Source of the DNA: Euborellia annulipes
Taxonomy: Eukaryota; Arthropoda; Insecta; Dermaptera; Anisolabididae
Length of the DNA: 64,000 nt
Reading direction: 5' to 3'
Assembly: GCA_023213315.1 (NCBI GenBank)
Contig: JAKCPI010002627.1
Location: 56,618 to 120,617, forward strand
The notes under the pieces are model-generated. The model was not told the DNA's origin, did no database searches, and saw only the letters and a list, made by a program, of their open reading frames with translations. This document shows, one piece after another, positions 1 to 12,851 of the stretch (its first letter is position 1; each line of letters opens with the position of its first letter). The translations under genes were made by a program, and so were the position numbers.

Positions 1-747
1 AAAAAAATATTATTAAAAAAAACATAAAAAAAAATATCTGCTTTGCTCAACATTTTATTTTTTTTTTTTTGTCCTCCCCAAAACAAGGGAAAAAGGGGAA
101 TTATCTATTTAAGGATCGATAAAATAGCAATTTTAGTTTATTTATAAAAAACACATAAAGAGTACTTTACTCATGAAAACTTTTCGTTTTATGCGGATAA
201 TTTTGTTAATTAGAACATTTCGGAAAAATTCTTTTTATGAAATTGTTCTAAAATCCATTTCAAGCAATTTTTGTAATAAACATTTTTTCAAAAAAATTAA
301 CAGTTATTGAAATAAAGACGATTGTTATAAATAACGAAAAGCAAGAAGCTACCCATAGAGTCCCTCCCCATTAATTCATGAAGAAGACATTAAATTTCAA
401 TTAAATTAAATTGCAAACTGATGAATATTAAATAATCATAAAAGGATAAATCATCCTCTGTCAATCCTATTAATTAATTTAAACAACCAAAATATTAAAC
501 ATGAAAGAAAATTAGAATATTCAATTGATGCTAATTTCATTAAAGAGACGTTAAAAATCATGCAAATATCTCCCTCTCTCTCTCTTGAAAGGACAGAGAT
601 GATGGAAAAATAAAAAATGGAATTTTCTCTTCGTCTTTTAGCTGTTTGCTCTTATCTCAGATCCGTTATAATGAAAAGTGCACAATAAAAATAAAAGGAT
701 TTATATCTCATAAAGGATAAGAAATAGGAAAAAAGTTTTCAAACAAA
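1..747. other. AT-rich DNA, no gene seen
   Basis: This stretch is homopolymer-rich and A+T-rich, with short T and A runs. I see no open frame of interest, no splice-bounded exon and no clear repeat boundary. A short (CT)n tract lies near 571-585. Confidence 0.5.
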
Positions 748-914
748 AATTGTTCAAAATCAAAAAAAGAACAATTTTGTATTTGGGTAAAATTTCTCTA
801 AATTGAATAGTTTCGGAGTTATTTAACTTTTTCTAAATTTAACCCCATTGGAATTTGTTATAAATCAATTGCGAATTATTAATTAGGAAATTAAAATATT
901 TTAAAATTAATTTA

Positions 915-947
<33 letters not shown>

Positions 948-3882
948 ATAAAAATAATTGTGATAATTAGCAAAAATAGAATTCAATTTTAATGATTAAA
1001 ATATTTCATTTTTTTAATTAATTAGTTCGAAATTTATCCTTTAAGGGGCGCTAATTTAAAACAAAAATAACCCTTTATAACAACTTAATAGTAAAAGATA
1101 TAAAAAAACGTTTCAAACAAAAGTTGTTCAGAATTTTAAACAGAACAATTTTGGATTGAGGTTTTATTTCGATAAAATTAATAATAGCGTAAAAATTTTA
1201 ATTTTTCATAAATTTTAAATACCATTCCTAATTGGCTGATTTCTCTCAAAAGTTGATGACTTCTTTAGATCTTAATTCCTTCTTTAGATATAAAATTTCA
1301 TTCCAATCTAGGAAACTGACTGGCTGATTCTTTATTACAAACAAACAGACATGTTTGTAATACGGATTTTAATTCGATTTTTTCTATTGGATGGCGCTAA
1401 TCTATAACAAATAAAACCGTCTCTATCTCCTAAACGGTTTGAGTTATAAAAAAACGATTCAAATAAAAGTTATTTAGAATCATAAATAGAATAATTTTTT
1501 CTATGAGTATTATTTCGATAAAATTAATATTTACAAAGATATTTTGATTTTTCTTGGCAAAAATTTAATTCTTAATTCGTCCTGTGACCACACACACACA
1601 CACATAGAATTTCTATCATTATCTATCTATAATGTAAAATTTAAAATACTCAACTCTCTTTCACTCCTTTTTCAAAATCTTATCATAAAATTTCGAATTT
1701 AGATGACTAAATCGAATTAATTAAATGAGCAAATTAGTCAATTGACTTGCCAAAAAACAGGTTTCTTTTTTTATATAGCTGACCCATTAAACAAAAAAAA
1801 TGCTTAGATAAAAGCCTTTCCTTTAACATCTACTATGAATTAAAAGAACTTTGAATTCTCCACTTTCCTAGGCATCTCCGGCAAGTAGCAAAAAATTTTT
1901 TTTTGTTTGATTTCAACAGATTTAATTTCAGTTGTTTCAAAAAATCACCCAAATTTTATACAAAATTTTTAAAGACTTAATTCAACAATCAATCTAGAAA
2001 AATCAAATTATCTCATTAAGTACTAGTTTTATGGTATATAAAATTGTTTAATTAATGATTTTGAATAATTTTTGTTTGAAAAGTTTTTTTATAACTCGAA
2101 ACGTTTAGGAAATAGAGATGATTTTATTTGTTTTAGATAACCGTCCCTTAGAAGGATAAATTTTGAATTAATTAATTATAAAAAAAGAAGAATTTTGATC
2201 ACATTTGAATAATTTATTCAAATAAAATTATTTATTTTATTTATTTATTTAAGATTACTACTTGCTTCTGTATGTATTATAAACTTCAAATCAAAATATC
2301 ACCTAAACATTTCAATTTAGGTGAATTTTACCCAAACACAAAAATGTTATATCCGTCATTTGGAACAACTTTTGTTTGAAAAAATTTTTTATATCTCTTC
2401 TCCTCTAGGAGGTATAGAGAGTTTTATTTGAAATAGAATAGCGCGACCTGACGGATGCATCTTTAACTAATTAATTAATAAATAAAATAAAATTTCAATT
2501 TTAACAAAATTTCTTTAATTAACTTAATTTAAATAAATTTGAAAATATTTTTTTTATTTTCTAATTAATTCTCGTAATTAATTTATAACAAACTCCAAAG
2601 GGGTTCATTCAAATAACAAAAATTGAAATATCTCCTAAACTATACAATTTAGCGAAATAATACCCAAATACAAAATTGTTCTATTTATAATCTACAACAA
2701 CTTTTGTTTGAACAAAAAATTGATATTAATTAATTTAATCTCTTTTTTTGCTCACTAAGCATAACAATTTTTTGATGGCCACATCAGATAAAAAAGTTTG
2801 ACCTTTAAAGGGTTGTTATTTTCTCTCTCTCTCGGTCTGACAACCTTTGATGTTTGTAATTGCAAATCAAAGATGTTAAAGAGCTTGACACGGAGTCAGT
2901 TGACATCTATTGAAGATATAAAATGCAGTTATGTCAATCGTTTGACATGATTGGATTAACATAAAAACATCGCCCGGCCGCCGCGGCAACACTGACACGA
3001 ATCGACATGACGATCAATTTATATGTAAATACGAATGTGCCGGCCATCGCTACGAGTGTTATATGTAAACAGCCCTAAAGGTTTCCTCTCTCATTATATA
3101 TACTGAAAAAACATGATGGTGGACAAAAAAATAATATTTTCCCTTTAAAAAGGGGGTTAGAACAAATTCTCGTTCATTAATTCATTAAATGCCGCCATCT
3201 TTACTTCAAGAACGATTATAGATAAACGCTACTTCAAGAGCAATTATAACCTGCAGCAAAAAATTTCTCATATCTAGGAAAAAATCGCATTAAAATACGT
3301 CAAATAGTTTCAAAGTTTACAAACGCGTATGTCTGTTTGTTTGTAATAATTAATCAGCCAGGCTGATTTGAAATAAAATTTTATATCTAAAGAAGACATC
3401 AACTTTTGAGAGAAATCAGTCAATTAGGAATGGTAATTAAAATTTATGAAAACTTAGAATTTCTACTCTAATATTAATTTTATCGAAATCAAACCTCAAT
3501 ACAAAATTGTTCTATTTAAAATTCTGAACAACTTTTGTTTGGAACTTTTTTTTATATCTCTTACTATTAAGTTGTTATAAAGGTTTATTTCTATTTTAAA
3601 TTAGCGCCCCTTAAAGGATAAATTTTGAACTAATTAATTAAAACAAATGGAATATTTAAATCATTAAAAATTGAATTCTATTTTGTTAATTATTATAAAT
3701 ATTTTTATTTAAATAAAATAAAATAAATTTTAATATATTTTAATTTCCTAATTAATAACTCGCAATTAATTTATAACAAATTCCAATGGGGTTAAAATTA
3801 AAAAAAGTTAAATAACTTTGAAACTATTCAATTTAGAGAAATTTTACCCAAATACAAAATTGTTCTATTTTTGATTCTGAAC
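748..3882. repeat. 3.1-kb inverted repeat of an AT-rich dispersed family
   Basis: The left arm (about 748-1350) and right arm (about 3329-3882) are reverse complements with scattered differences. For example TTTGGGTAAAATTTCTCTAA near 782 answers TTAGAGAAATTTTACCCAAA near 3832, and CTGATTCTTTATTACAAACA near 1324 answers sequence near 3335. Further copies or fragments of the same family fill the loop near 1380-1560, 2030-2190, 2280-2480 and 2580-2740, marked by GAACAACTTTTGTTTGAA and by an 'ttagcgccc' segment. A (TTA)n microsatellite sits in the left arm near 918-946. The loop also contains a short GC-rich patch near 2970-3060 that includes CGGCCGCCGCGG. No coding potential is evident. Confidence 0.7.
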
Positions 3883-4199
3883 CCGAGCTGATTGAAACCA
3901 GACACCAAAATGTAGAAAAACTCTCTAACCAGTGAACGTTTTTTAAAGTTCTTTTTAATATTTTATCTCTATTATTATAAGATTTAAAAAAAAAAAAATT
4001 TAAGCTCCTTATCAAGTCTATTCCTCCCTTCTCAATATCTAAATGGTTTTCGGATTAACAAATACCAAACAAAAAAAAAGAAAGGGGAGATAAAACAAAT
4101 TCGCTAAAGCCTATGACGTATGTTGATTATCTTTTTTTTAAACTCCCCTTCTAGTTATGAAATTCCGTCCATTGCTGAAGATAAAAGTGTTTATTATTA

Positions 4200-4749
4200 A
4201 TATTTAGTTTCAAAGATTCGGTCCAGTGGATGCTGAGGAAATTATCTTTCATAAAAGAGATTTGGTAGCCATTTTTTATTTTAAAATTATCATTAAATTC
4301 AGAAAAGTAAATTTAAACTCAAAGAAATATCAACTTTTAATACTCTTTGATCGCTCTCTAGTGCCAAAAAGTGGTTATGTAAATTAGTAATAGGGAGGGG
4401 GAATTGAGCTTGTAAATAAGACGAGATGAGATTATAAATAAGATTCTTGGACAATTTACTCTAATTCTTGATTAAAATGTTCGAGATAGAGAGAGAGAGA
4501 GATTAAGAGTAAATTTCCCACCTGGAGGTGCTATTCAATCATGTACGAGATCTTATATCAAAACGTTTTATTTAATTGGCGAATTTATTATCAGCACAAA
4601 AAAATTCTCCACCAGTTAAAAAAAATTCCATGAAAATCCGTTTAGTAGTTTAGGAGTTAATACAGAACAAAGAAAAAATCATTTTTATATAGGTTACAAA
4701 GGTCCATTTGGAGAGGATTAAAGGATTACAGACACATAAAATCAATATA
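4200..4749. other. Intergenic, with a satellite-like fragment
   Basis: Near 4217-4245 'cggtccagtggatgctgag' is the reverse complement of the satellite phrase found from 9.1 to 11.1 kb (CATCCACTGGACC). This suggests a dispersed source element for that array. A (GA)n tract is near 4490-4502. Nothing else is recognisable. Confidence 0.35.
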
Positions 4750-5597
4750 ATCAGAGGAATTGAAAAAAAATCCCATAAAAATACGTTAAGTAGTTACCGA
4801 GTAAATTGATTATTAAAAAAAAAATAAATAAATAATAAATGTATTATTAAAATTAAATCTTACAATTAAAATAAAATATATTTTATTTTAATTATTAATT
4901 TTAATTAATAATTTATCTTAAATTTTTTTTTTGTTTTATTTATTGAATTAAAAATAATTATGATTATTTTGTCTAAATCTCAGAAACTAAATGACGGATT
5001 TTTATGGGATTTTTTTTAAATATCCACTGGTGGTGTAAATTCATATAGAAAGTAGAAAAATAAAACGGGGTAAATTAGAATCCAAAGAGGGCTTTTTGAT
5101 ATAAAATAAATAATAATATTCAAATTATAATAATATTCATTCTGGCACTATAAACAAGTCTATTAATCCGGGATACATTTAAAAAAAAATCCCATAAAAA
5201 TACGTTAAGTAGTTACCGAGTAAATTGATTATGAAAAAATAAATAAATAATAAATGTATGAATTATTAAAATTAAATCTTACAATTAAAATAAAATATAA
5301 TAAATTTTTTTTTGGTTTATTTATATTGAATTAAAAATAATTATGATTATTTTGTCTAAATCTCAGAAACTAAATGACGGATTTTTATGGGTTTATTTTT
5401 TTTAAATATCCACGGATGGGGTTAGTTTTAGAAAATTCATTTATTAATAGGAAGTAGGGAAATAAAAAAATTAATTAATCTAAATTTATATTTTTAATGA
5501 AATGGGGTAAATTAGAATCCAAAGAGGGCTTTTTGATATAAAATTTAATATAAAATTCATTCAGGCACTATAAACCAGTCTATTAATCCGGGATCTC
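4750..5597. repeat. Tandem duplication, about 420-bp unit
   Basis: Two successive units (about 4750-5175 and 5176-5597) share the order: AAATCCCATAAAAATACGTT, AGTAGTTACCGAGTAAATTG, AT-rich tract, CTAAATGACGGATTTTTATG, TCCAAAGAGGGCTTTTTGAT and the closing phrase GTCTATTAATCCGGGAT (5158 and 5578). The start and the CTAAATGACGG part of each unit are partly inverted relative to each other, so each unit is itself a loose foldback. Confidence 0.65.
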
Positions 5598-5649
5598 TCT
5601 CCCCTTGTCCTTCTCTCCGTCGTTATGGAGATAAAAGACGTAAGAGTCA

Positions 5650-6745
5650 CCCATCGACGCAACTCTCTAGTTTTAATTTAATATTCCTGTCAATTTTTAA
5701 TAATCCAAATAAAAAAATCTGGTGTGACTGGCGCACAGCACACAACTTTCTCTTACCCTTCGGTAAGAGAAAGTTGCGCACTGTGCTGGTCACACCAGAT
5801 TTTTTGTGTCGAGATATATTTAGTTTCCGATAGCACCTTAGTTTCAAACTTGCATTTTAAATGTTGACTGCTTGAAATAAACTATGGTTATTTTTCAAAA
5901 TTTTAATCTCATATTTGGACATTTTATACACAATATAGAATCGTAAATAAATACAAAATTTCATAAGAATTGGAAAAAAAAATTTTAAATGCCTAAAAAG
6001 TTCCAAAGGGGACCCCCTTTTGAATCGAAATTAACATACAAATTCCTATAGGAAATTAACATTAGGCCTATGAGAGAAGGCGGAGAGACAGGCGATAATG
6101 TTTGCAAGTGAGAGAGAGAGAGATATATGTTTTCTCCTAAGCAATTAAAGACACAAATAAAATAAAAATAAATGGGAATTTAAATAATAATTGATTTTTA
6201 ATCTAATAAAAAAGAAAAAGATTTAAATTCCGTTACCATGGCAACCAGTTCTATCTTTCCTATGAAGAACAAGAGTAAAGTGGTCTTCAGAAGATTTCAA
6301 CGGCAAAATGAGAATATACATTTTAAAGAGCATCTAAAAAATAGTTCATTTATGAATTTTAAAAAAAATCCTTGGAGGGAATTTTGAGAAAATCTAAAAA
6401 AACTGAAAAAGTACATCAGTAAAGTACTAGTACTTTTTGGCCGATTTTGTTCAAAAGCTTATTTTGAGCGTGTGGGAAGGTACCTAAGTTAAATATAAAA
6501 TTTCAATCCGGTAGCTCAATTCCTTCATGCTAAAAATCTGTCCACACATACAGACACACGCACACACGCACGCACACACACACACACACACACACATACA
6601 TACACACAGACCAATTTGCGGGACCCACTTTTTTGGACTCAGGGGACCTCAAAACATGTATATCCATCAAAATCTCGACATCGAATTTTTGACATGATCG
6701 CAATACTTTCTCTCCTATATATTTCATATATAGGCTAAGAGAAAG
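5650..6745 (-). repeat. Family F composite repeat (interrupted copy)
   Basis: One end is the short hairpin 'aatctggtgtgac ... gtcacaccagatt' (5717-5800). Another block (6240-6745) contains the CCATGGCAAC segment, the AAGTACATCAGTAAAGTACT segment, a (CA)n microsatellite (6541-6606) and the TTTCTCTTA-type end near 6735. The same blocks in the same order make up 16829-17512 and 48290-48970. This copy is split by about 400 bp of unrelated sequence (5830-6240). Confidence 0.6.
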
Positions 6746-6959
6746 TAAAAAAATGGTTTTTAATTATAAATGAAATTCTGGGAAAAAAAACAATTCAAAA
6801 ATAAATAGAAAAATAATTTAAAAGAATTAATTATAAAAAAATTAAATAATTAAAAAATAAATAAATATTATTAAATAAAATAATTATTTTCTTTATTTAT
6901 TAATAATTGTAATAAAATATCATATAATTATTAGAAATTTTAATTATATTGTTGTCATA

Positions 6960-7560
6960 TTTAAAAAAAAAATGGCGGATCATCTCATCTCAATTAAAAA
7001 ATATACTTTTTTAATAAATTATAATAAGTTAAAATACAAGTGTTATATATCATTTTAAACAGAAAGATGGCAGCTTTTAGAATTTGCAATAAAAAAATGG
7101 TATCAAAGAAAAAAATATTAATATTTCTTGAGTTGAATGGCTGTATATATTTAATTCCTTTCTTCTAATTATTAATATTAGTTTAACTAGTTTAATCAAA
7201 ATTTTATTCAAATGGAGGTGTATCGCTAAAGATAAAAAATCTTTTTTTTTAATAAGCGATGCAGCTAGTTGTATTTCAATTTTATATAACAAGCCAAAGT
7301 TGGTATATAAAAATCCAGTCAGTTTACAATTTTTATGTTCTTTTAGAACACCTCCATTTCGAGTAAAGTTTCTAAAAAATTGATAGTCTAATATTTTGTT
7401 TTTTTTTTTCTTTGATAACATATTTTTTATTGCAAATTTTAAAAGCTGCCATTTTTATGATTAAAATGATATACAACACTTGCACTTAAATTTATTACAA
7501 TTTATTAAAAAAGTTTATTTTTTGTTTGAGGTGAGATGATCCGCCATTTTTATTTCTTAA
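6960..7560. repeat. Foldback element, about 140-bp arms
   Basis: The left arm, from 'atggcggatcatctcatctc' (about 6971) to 'tttgcaataaaaaaatggtatc' (7105), is answered by a right arm at about 7410-7555 ending 'gagatgatccgccatttt'. The loop is about 300 bp. It encodes a 114-residue open frame on the minus strand that I do not recognise; its composition is AT-driven (many Lys, Ile, Leu), so I do not call it a gene. A third, single-arm copy lies at 8565-8715 ('aaagctgccatttttctga', then 'ggaatgtccgccatttt'). Confidence 0.6.
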
Positions 7561-8560
7561 ATATGACAACAATACAAATAATATAAAATAAAATAATTAT
7601 ATTTTTATTAAAAGATTTATTTTATTAAAATAATCAAATTCTTCTAGTTTTTGTAATTTTGGTGTCTACAGCAGTTTTTTTAATTTAATTTTTTTTTTTT
7701 TTAGTAAACAAAGACATGAATTCTCATTTGGTTTTAATGCATTTTTTTTCTCTCTCTCTCTCTGAATATTAAAAATTATTTCATTACACTCTTTGCAAAA
7801 GTTTAATGCTTTTTAGGTAGAAACTTTATTTATTTATTTTTTTTGTTCCTTTTAATAAAAACTTATTTGTTGATAATTTAGTTTTTTTTTTTTTTTTTAC
7901 TTTTCTCTCTCTTATCTCCCAAAGGAATTGATAAAATGGACTTTGAGTTGAATCTATTTTTCGATTAGATTAGTGCAGATAGGGCAGGGCGTTCAATTAA
8001 GGATAGATCAAATGAACAAAAAAAAAAAAAAAAAAATATTAAGGGTTAATAAGGATCATCAGCTCAGTGGATGGGGAAACAAAAAAAAAAAAAAAGAACA
8101 TTCAAGAATGATTTTAAAAAAATGAAATAATGCAGAAAAAATTCTTTCATCTTTCGAGAGCTTCTTAAAGATCTTGTAATTAAAATTTTGATATATAAAT
8201 ATCGATTAAAAGAAATATCTTTAAGCTGTCAAGGCAGGCAAATTAAAACTAAAAACACTTGAGTTATTATACAAAAAAAAAAATATATTGAATTCTGCCT
8301 TTAGCGTGTTTTTTTATACCGGAAATATTATTATATAACTATTAAATTTAAAAAAAAAAAAAAAAAAAAACATATAAGCGAATTTTGAGAAAATTGGAAA
8401 AAAACTAAAAAGGTACATCAGTAAAGTACCAGAATTTTTCCAAAGACAAGACCTAGCACAATTTTATATTGGTAGCGGAAATAGTATATATTTAAAATTT
8501 GTAAAAAAAAAATCGTTATAGCCGTTTTTTTAGAACTGCTTACAATAAATAAGTTTAGAA
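7560..8560. other. AT-rich DNA with homopolymers, no gene seen
   Basis: The stretch carries several A and T runs (near 7885, 8019, 8081, 8350) and a (CT)n tract near 7750. A fragment of family F ('acatcagtaaagtacc') is near 8415. Nothing coding is visible. Confidence 0.4.
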
Positions 8561-8724
8561 ACAATATGATATGATATATGTATATTATAGAAATTCTAAA
8601 AGCTGCCATTTTTCTGATTAAAATGATATATGACACTTATATTTAAATTTATTGGAATTTATTTAAAAAGCCTCTTTTAAATTTGAGGTGGAATGTCCGC
8701 CATTTTATGTAAATAAGACAACAA

Positions 8725-9109
8725 TGAATATAATCAATTAATTACAATAATTATTTTCAATAATACGGGATTTAATTAATTAAAATTAAATATTTTCAAT
8801 TTATTAAAGAAAATATTTTCTTAATTCGTTAATTTCTAATTTGTCGCATTAATTAACAAATAAAATAAGTGAATCTGAAAATCAAGAAATAAAAAAAAGA
8901 AAAAAAAAAAAAAAACTACGACAGGTGATTTTACTACTCGATTGCGTACTCAAGTCTTCTTTTATTGCCGATATTAGCCTATCTATCTACACACACAGTT
9001 AACCGAACACGTGGCATTTTAGAAGCTTATGAATGTGCAGCAATAAAAAAAAAAAAACAAGAATATATTGATTGTAAATAAACAAGTGATTTCTAAAATC
9101 AACTGATAA
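8725..9109. other. AT-rich DNA, no gene seen
   Basis: No feature is recognised apart from poly-A runs near 8890-8914 and 9047. Confidence 0.35.
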
Positions 9110-11085
9110 GAGTTAAAAAAAAACTCTTTTACTCAGCATCCACTGGACCAACTCTTTTAAAATTAAAGAAAAAAAAATATAGATGAGTATTAATTAATTT
9201 GCGTATTTCTCTGGTAAGGTTATGCAAATTTATAGTTTTAAGAAGATATTAAAAAGTGAATCAGTTCACAGAGAGCGGTAAAAAAAGCGAGAACCTCTAT
9301 TCTCAGATTCCACTAAAACAAATCTCTTGAAACTCAGATATTTTATAGTTTTAAGGTATCTTAAAAGGATATTAAAACGAGAATTGAATCGGTCCTCAGG
9401 GCGCGGTAAAAGCATCTACTAAATATTTATTAAAAAAAAGATTTTTACAAGTTCCACTGGACCAAATCTCTTGAAACTCAAAGATTTTGTAGACTTGAGT
9501 GAACTTAGGAAGATATTAAAACAAGAAGTGAATCGGCCCGCAGGGTGCGGTAAAAATATATATTAAAAATTTATTATAAAAAAATGATTATTCCAGCTTC
9601 CACTGGACCAAATATCTTGAAACTCAGGTATTTTATAGTTTTAAGTGAACTTAAGAAGATTTTAAAACGAGAAGTGAATCGGCCCTCAGGGAGCGCTAAA
9701 AACAGCCTCTAAATAATTATTAAGAAAAATGATTTTCCCAGCTTCCACTGGACCAAATCTTTTGAAACTCAGATATTTTATAGTTTTAAGTGAACTTAAA
9801 AAGATATTAAAACGAGAAGTAAAACGGTCCACAGGGTGCGGTAAAAACAGCTACTAAATATTTATTAAAAAAAAAGATTTTTACAAGTTCCACTGGACCA
9901 AATCTCTTGAAACTCAAAGATTTTGTAGACTTGAGTGAACTTAGGAAGATATTAAAACAAGAAGTGAATCGGCCCGCAGGGTGCGGTAAAAATATATATT
10001 AAAAATTTATTATAAAAAAATGATTATTCCAGCTTCCACTGGACCAAATATCTTGAAACTCAGGTATTTTATAGTTTTAAGTGAACTTAAGAAGATATTA
10101 AAACGAGAAGTGAATCGGCCCTCAGGGAGCGCTAAAAACAGCCTCTAAATAATTATTAAGAAAAATGATTTTCCCAGCTTCCACTGGACCAAATCTTTTG
10201 AAACTCAGATATTTTATAGTTTTAAGTGAACTTAAAAAGATATTAAAACGAGAAGTAAAACGGTCCACAGGGTGCGGTAAAAACAGCTACTAAATATTTA
10301 TTTAAAAAAATGATTTTTACAGCTTCCACTAGCCCAAATTTTTTGAAACTCAAAGATTTTGTAGACTTGAGTGAACTTAGGAAGATATTAAAACAAGAAG
10401 TGAATCGGCCCGCAGGGTGCGGTAAAAATATATATTAAAAATTTATTATAAAAAAATGATTATTCCAGCTTCCACTGGACCAAATATCTTGAAACTCAGG
10501 TATTTTATAGTTTTAAGTGAACTTAAGAAGATATTAAAACGAGAAGTGAATCGGCCCTCAGGGAGCGCTAAAAACAGCCTCTAAATAATTATTAAGAAAA
10601 ATGATTTTCCCAGCTTCCACTGGACCAAATCTTTTGAAACTCAGATATTTTATAGTTTTAAGTGAACTTAAAAAGATATTAAAACGAGAAGTAAAACGGT
10701 CCACAGGGTGCGGTAAAAACAGCTACTAAATATTTATTTAAAAAAATGATTTTTACAGCTTCCACTAGCCCAAATTTTTTGAAACTCATTGTCAGGTATT
10801 TTATAGGTTTAAGTGAACTGAGAAGAATTTTGAAACGAGAAGTGAACCATTTCGCAGGGAGCGGAAAAAATAGTTGACAAATAACTATTAAGAAAAATGA
10901 TTTTTACAGTTTTCACTGGACCAAATCTCTTGAAACTCAGAGATTTTGTAGACATAAGTGAACTTATGAATATATTAAAACAAGAAGTGAATCGGTCCGC
11001 AGGATGCGGTAAAAATTTCTGCCAATTAATTATTAAGAAAAATGATTTTCCCAGCATCAACTGGACCAAATCATATAAAACTCGG
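9110..11085 (+). repeat. Satellite array: about 145-bp monomers in a 436-bp higher-order unit
   Basis: The phrase 'ttccactggaccaaat' recurs about every 145 bp (for example near 9599, 9743, 9890, 10035, 10180, 10471, 10617), each followed by 'gaaactca', 'agtgaact', 'gatattaaaac' and a 'gcagggtgcggtaaaaa'-type segment. Diagnostic variants (TATCTTG, TCTTTTG, TCTCTTG after the box; 'gggagcgctaaaa' or 'gggtgcggtaaaa') repeat in the same order every third monomer, giving a period of about 435-436 bp over 9460-10790. The outer monomers (9110-9450 and 10800-11085) are more diverged. That is the usual pattern when the centre of an array was homogenised most recently. Confidence 0.85.
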
Positions 11086-11667
11086 CCATAATAATTGAGA
11101 CATTTACCTCTAGCCAGAGACCAAAATTCATAACAATCACATGACTGTAACAACAATAATAAAAAATAAAAAAACTTCAAAGCTACGTCATCATTAAAAT
11201 AAACATTTTTACAATTTGTTTTTAAATATTCCGTTAAATTCTTTTAAATAAATAATGGGCACCGTGTAGGCTGGCTGTAGAATTTGGTATTAGATTATTG
11301 ACCTCTTAAAAGGTGTATTAGTGTAGAGATATTATAAATAACAAGTTTTATGATGATGTTGTGGCTCATTTTGTTAGTTAAAACAGGAAATTAATTTTTT
11401 CTTTTTTTTTTTTTTAAAGCAAAACGAAAAATGAATAATAATGAGGGAAGACTCCTTATAGTTGAATATTAATTTGCTTTTTTTTTATTTATTAGAGTAA
11501 TATAAACCATATGATACGTTCTGTGAATGCGAAATGTTATTTTATTAATTGATAGTCATAAGTCACAAAACATTAGTTTTCGAGATATTGGCGAATTAAA
11601 GTTTGACTCTAATCTGTAAATCAGCCACTTTAACTTTCTTTATAAAAATGAACACTTATGTGTCTTA
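11086..11667. other. Spacer, no gene seen
   Basis: AT-rich sequence between the satellite and a hAT-like element. A poly-T run is near 11401-11415. I see no exon, tRNA or repeat boundary. Confidence 0.4.
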
Positions 11668-11927
11668 CAAGGGCGGATACAAGGGGGGTAAAGGGCGTAA
11701 TTACCCCCCCCCGAGATTCGAAAAAATACCTTTTTTCGCAAAAAAATTCATTTTTAATGTAAAATTTTTAAAATTAATACTTAAAAATTTGATGTGTATT
11801 TATATTCTGGCAAACAAGTACAGAATGCGCTTTTAAATTATCGAAATTAAAAAAAAATAGTGGGCTGTGCGACGAATCACACCAGATTACCCCCCCCCCC
11901 CGAGAAACACCTCTGGATCCGCCCTTG
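11668..11927. mobile_element. hAT-like MITE (family D), 8-bp TSD GTGTCTTA
   Basis: The ends are CAAGGGCGGATAC and GGATCCGCCCTTG (imperfect terminal inverted repeats). They are flanked by direct repeats GTGTCTTA at 11660-11667 and 11928-11935, exact 8/8. An 8-bp duplication and CA-starting ends fit the hAT superfamily. The element is 260 bp and non-coding, and contains C-runs near each end. It shares 'gtgctgtgcg..tcacaccagatta' with family F, so the two families probably share internal sequence. Relatives are at 58287-58490, about 35735-35990 (degenerate) and 24097-24177 (very short). Confidence 0.85.
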
Positions 11928-12064
11928 GTGTCTTATAAAGCATTTAGTAGAGAATGGAACATTAATTCGGTCTAGTTTAAGTTTTAGAAGCATTTGTAAT
12001 GAAGAAAACGAAAATGAGGCTTATGACTTTCTTCACCGGAGAAATGGCAATTTTTTGGCTTAAA

Positions 12065-12544
12065 AAATGAGATTTTTTGAAAAAAAATTGATTCTAGAGT
12101 TTATTAATCGCGATTATTTTTATATAGTCAATTAGAGTTTTTCTTTCTGGACAAATTGAGATCAAATTTAGTTTGATCTGATAAACCGTTCGGAATCTAG
12201 AAGGGTTTAAACCTTCAAATAAAAATTTCCCGCCGCGCGGTAAAATGAAATATTAGGAAAAAAAAATCTGGTGTAAATAGTGCCATGTCTAGAAGGTGGC
12301 TTTAATATTTTAACGTCATGGTTAAAATAAACACCAAAATATTTGGTAGATGAATTGCAGAAAAAAAAAAAAAAAAAAAAAAAAAAAACAAATGTATGAG
12401 AATTGTATTGAAATGTAGTAGATATACAAGAATTAATGATATGTTAGAGGCTCTAAATTTATTAACTATTGATGAAAAAATATTTGTAAACTCCCAAATG
12501 ATTGTAAATACTAGTTGAGGGACACAAATAAATTAATAGTGAAT
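12065..12544. other. Spacer with repeat fragments
   Basis: The stretch contains a fragment 'ctttaatattttaacgtcatgg' (about 12300), also seen inside the element at 29266-29624, and a long A-run (12361-12388). No gene is visible. Confidence 0.4.
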
Positions 12545-12745
12545 GTATGTAATACAGCTACAAGGAGTCCCCACGGGTGCTGGGTCACACCGATTTTTTT
12601 TCAAACTCATAGGATTTGAAGATTAGTATTTGGACATCAATTTCCTAAAACAGTTCGATGCACTACTCAAGAACACTCAAGAAAATCGACTTTGAAGATT
12701 TCCGAGTTCTTTAAGTTTGTATAATTTTGATTATCTGTCAATAGG

Positions 12746-12818
12746 GTCTCGTAGCCGAGAGAGTAAATGCAACAGTCCATTAAACAAGGAGTCGGTGGTT
12801 CGAGTCTTGTTGGGGACA
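12746..12818 (+). repeat. tRNA-like (SINE-type) segment, left arm
   Basis: The segment has a Pol III A-box-like TAGCCGAGAGAG (12752-12763) and a B-box-like GGTTCGAGTC (12797-12806), spaced as in a tRNA gene, with ends that partly pair. It is not a clean tRNA: the anticodon arm does not fold convincingly. The partner copy is on the other strand at 13736-13808. A tRNA-derived SINE head or a tRNA pseudogene captured in a foldback element would both fit. Confidence 0.45.
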
Positions 12819-12851
12819 ATTTTTTTTTATTTCAATTCCCTATCCGTATAT

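Noticed and set aside
7077..7421. 114-codon minus-strand open frame
   Set aside because: It lies in the loop of a foldback element, has a composition set by AT content, and shows no domain I recognise.
12746..12818. Functional tRNA gene
   Set aside because: The A and B boxes are recognisable but the anticodon and acceptor stems do not pair well, and the copy is part of a repeat.
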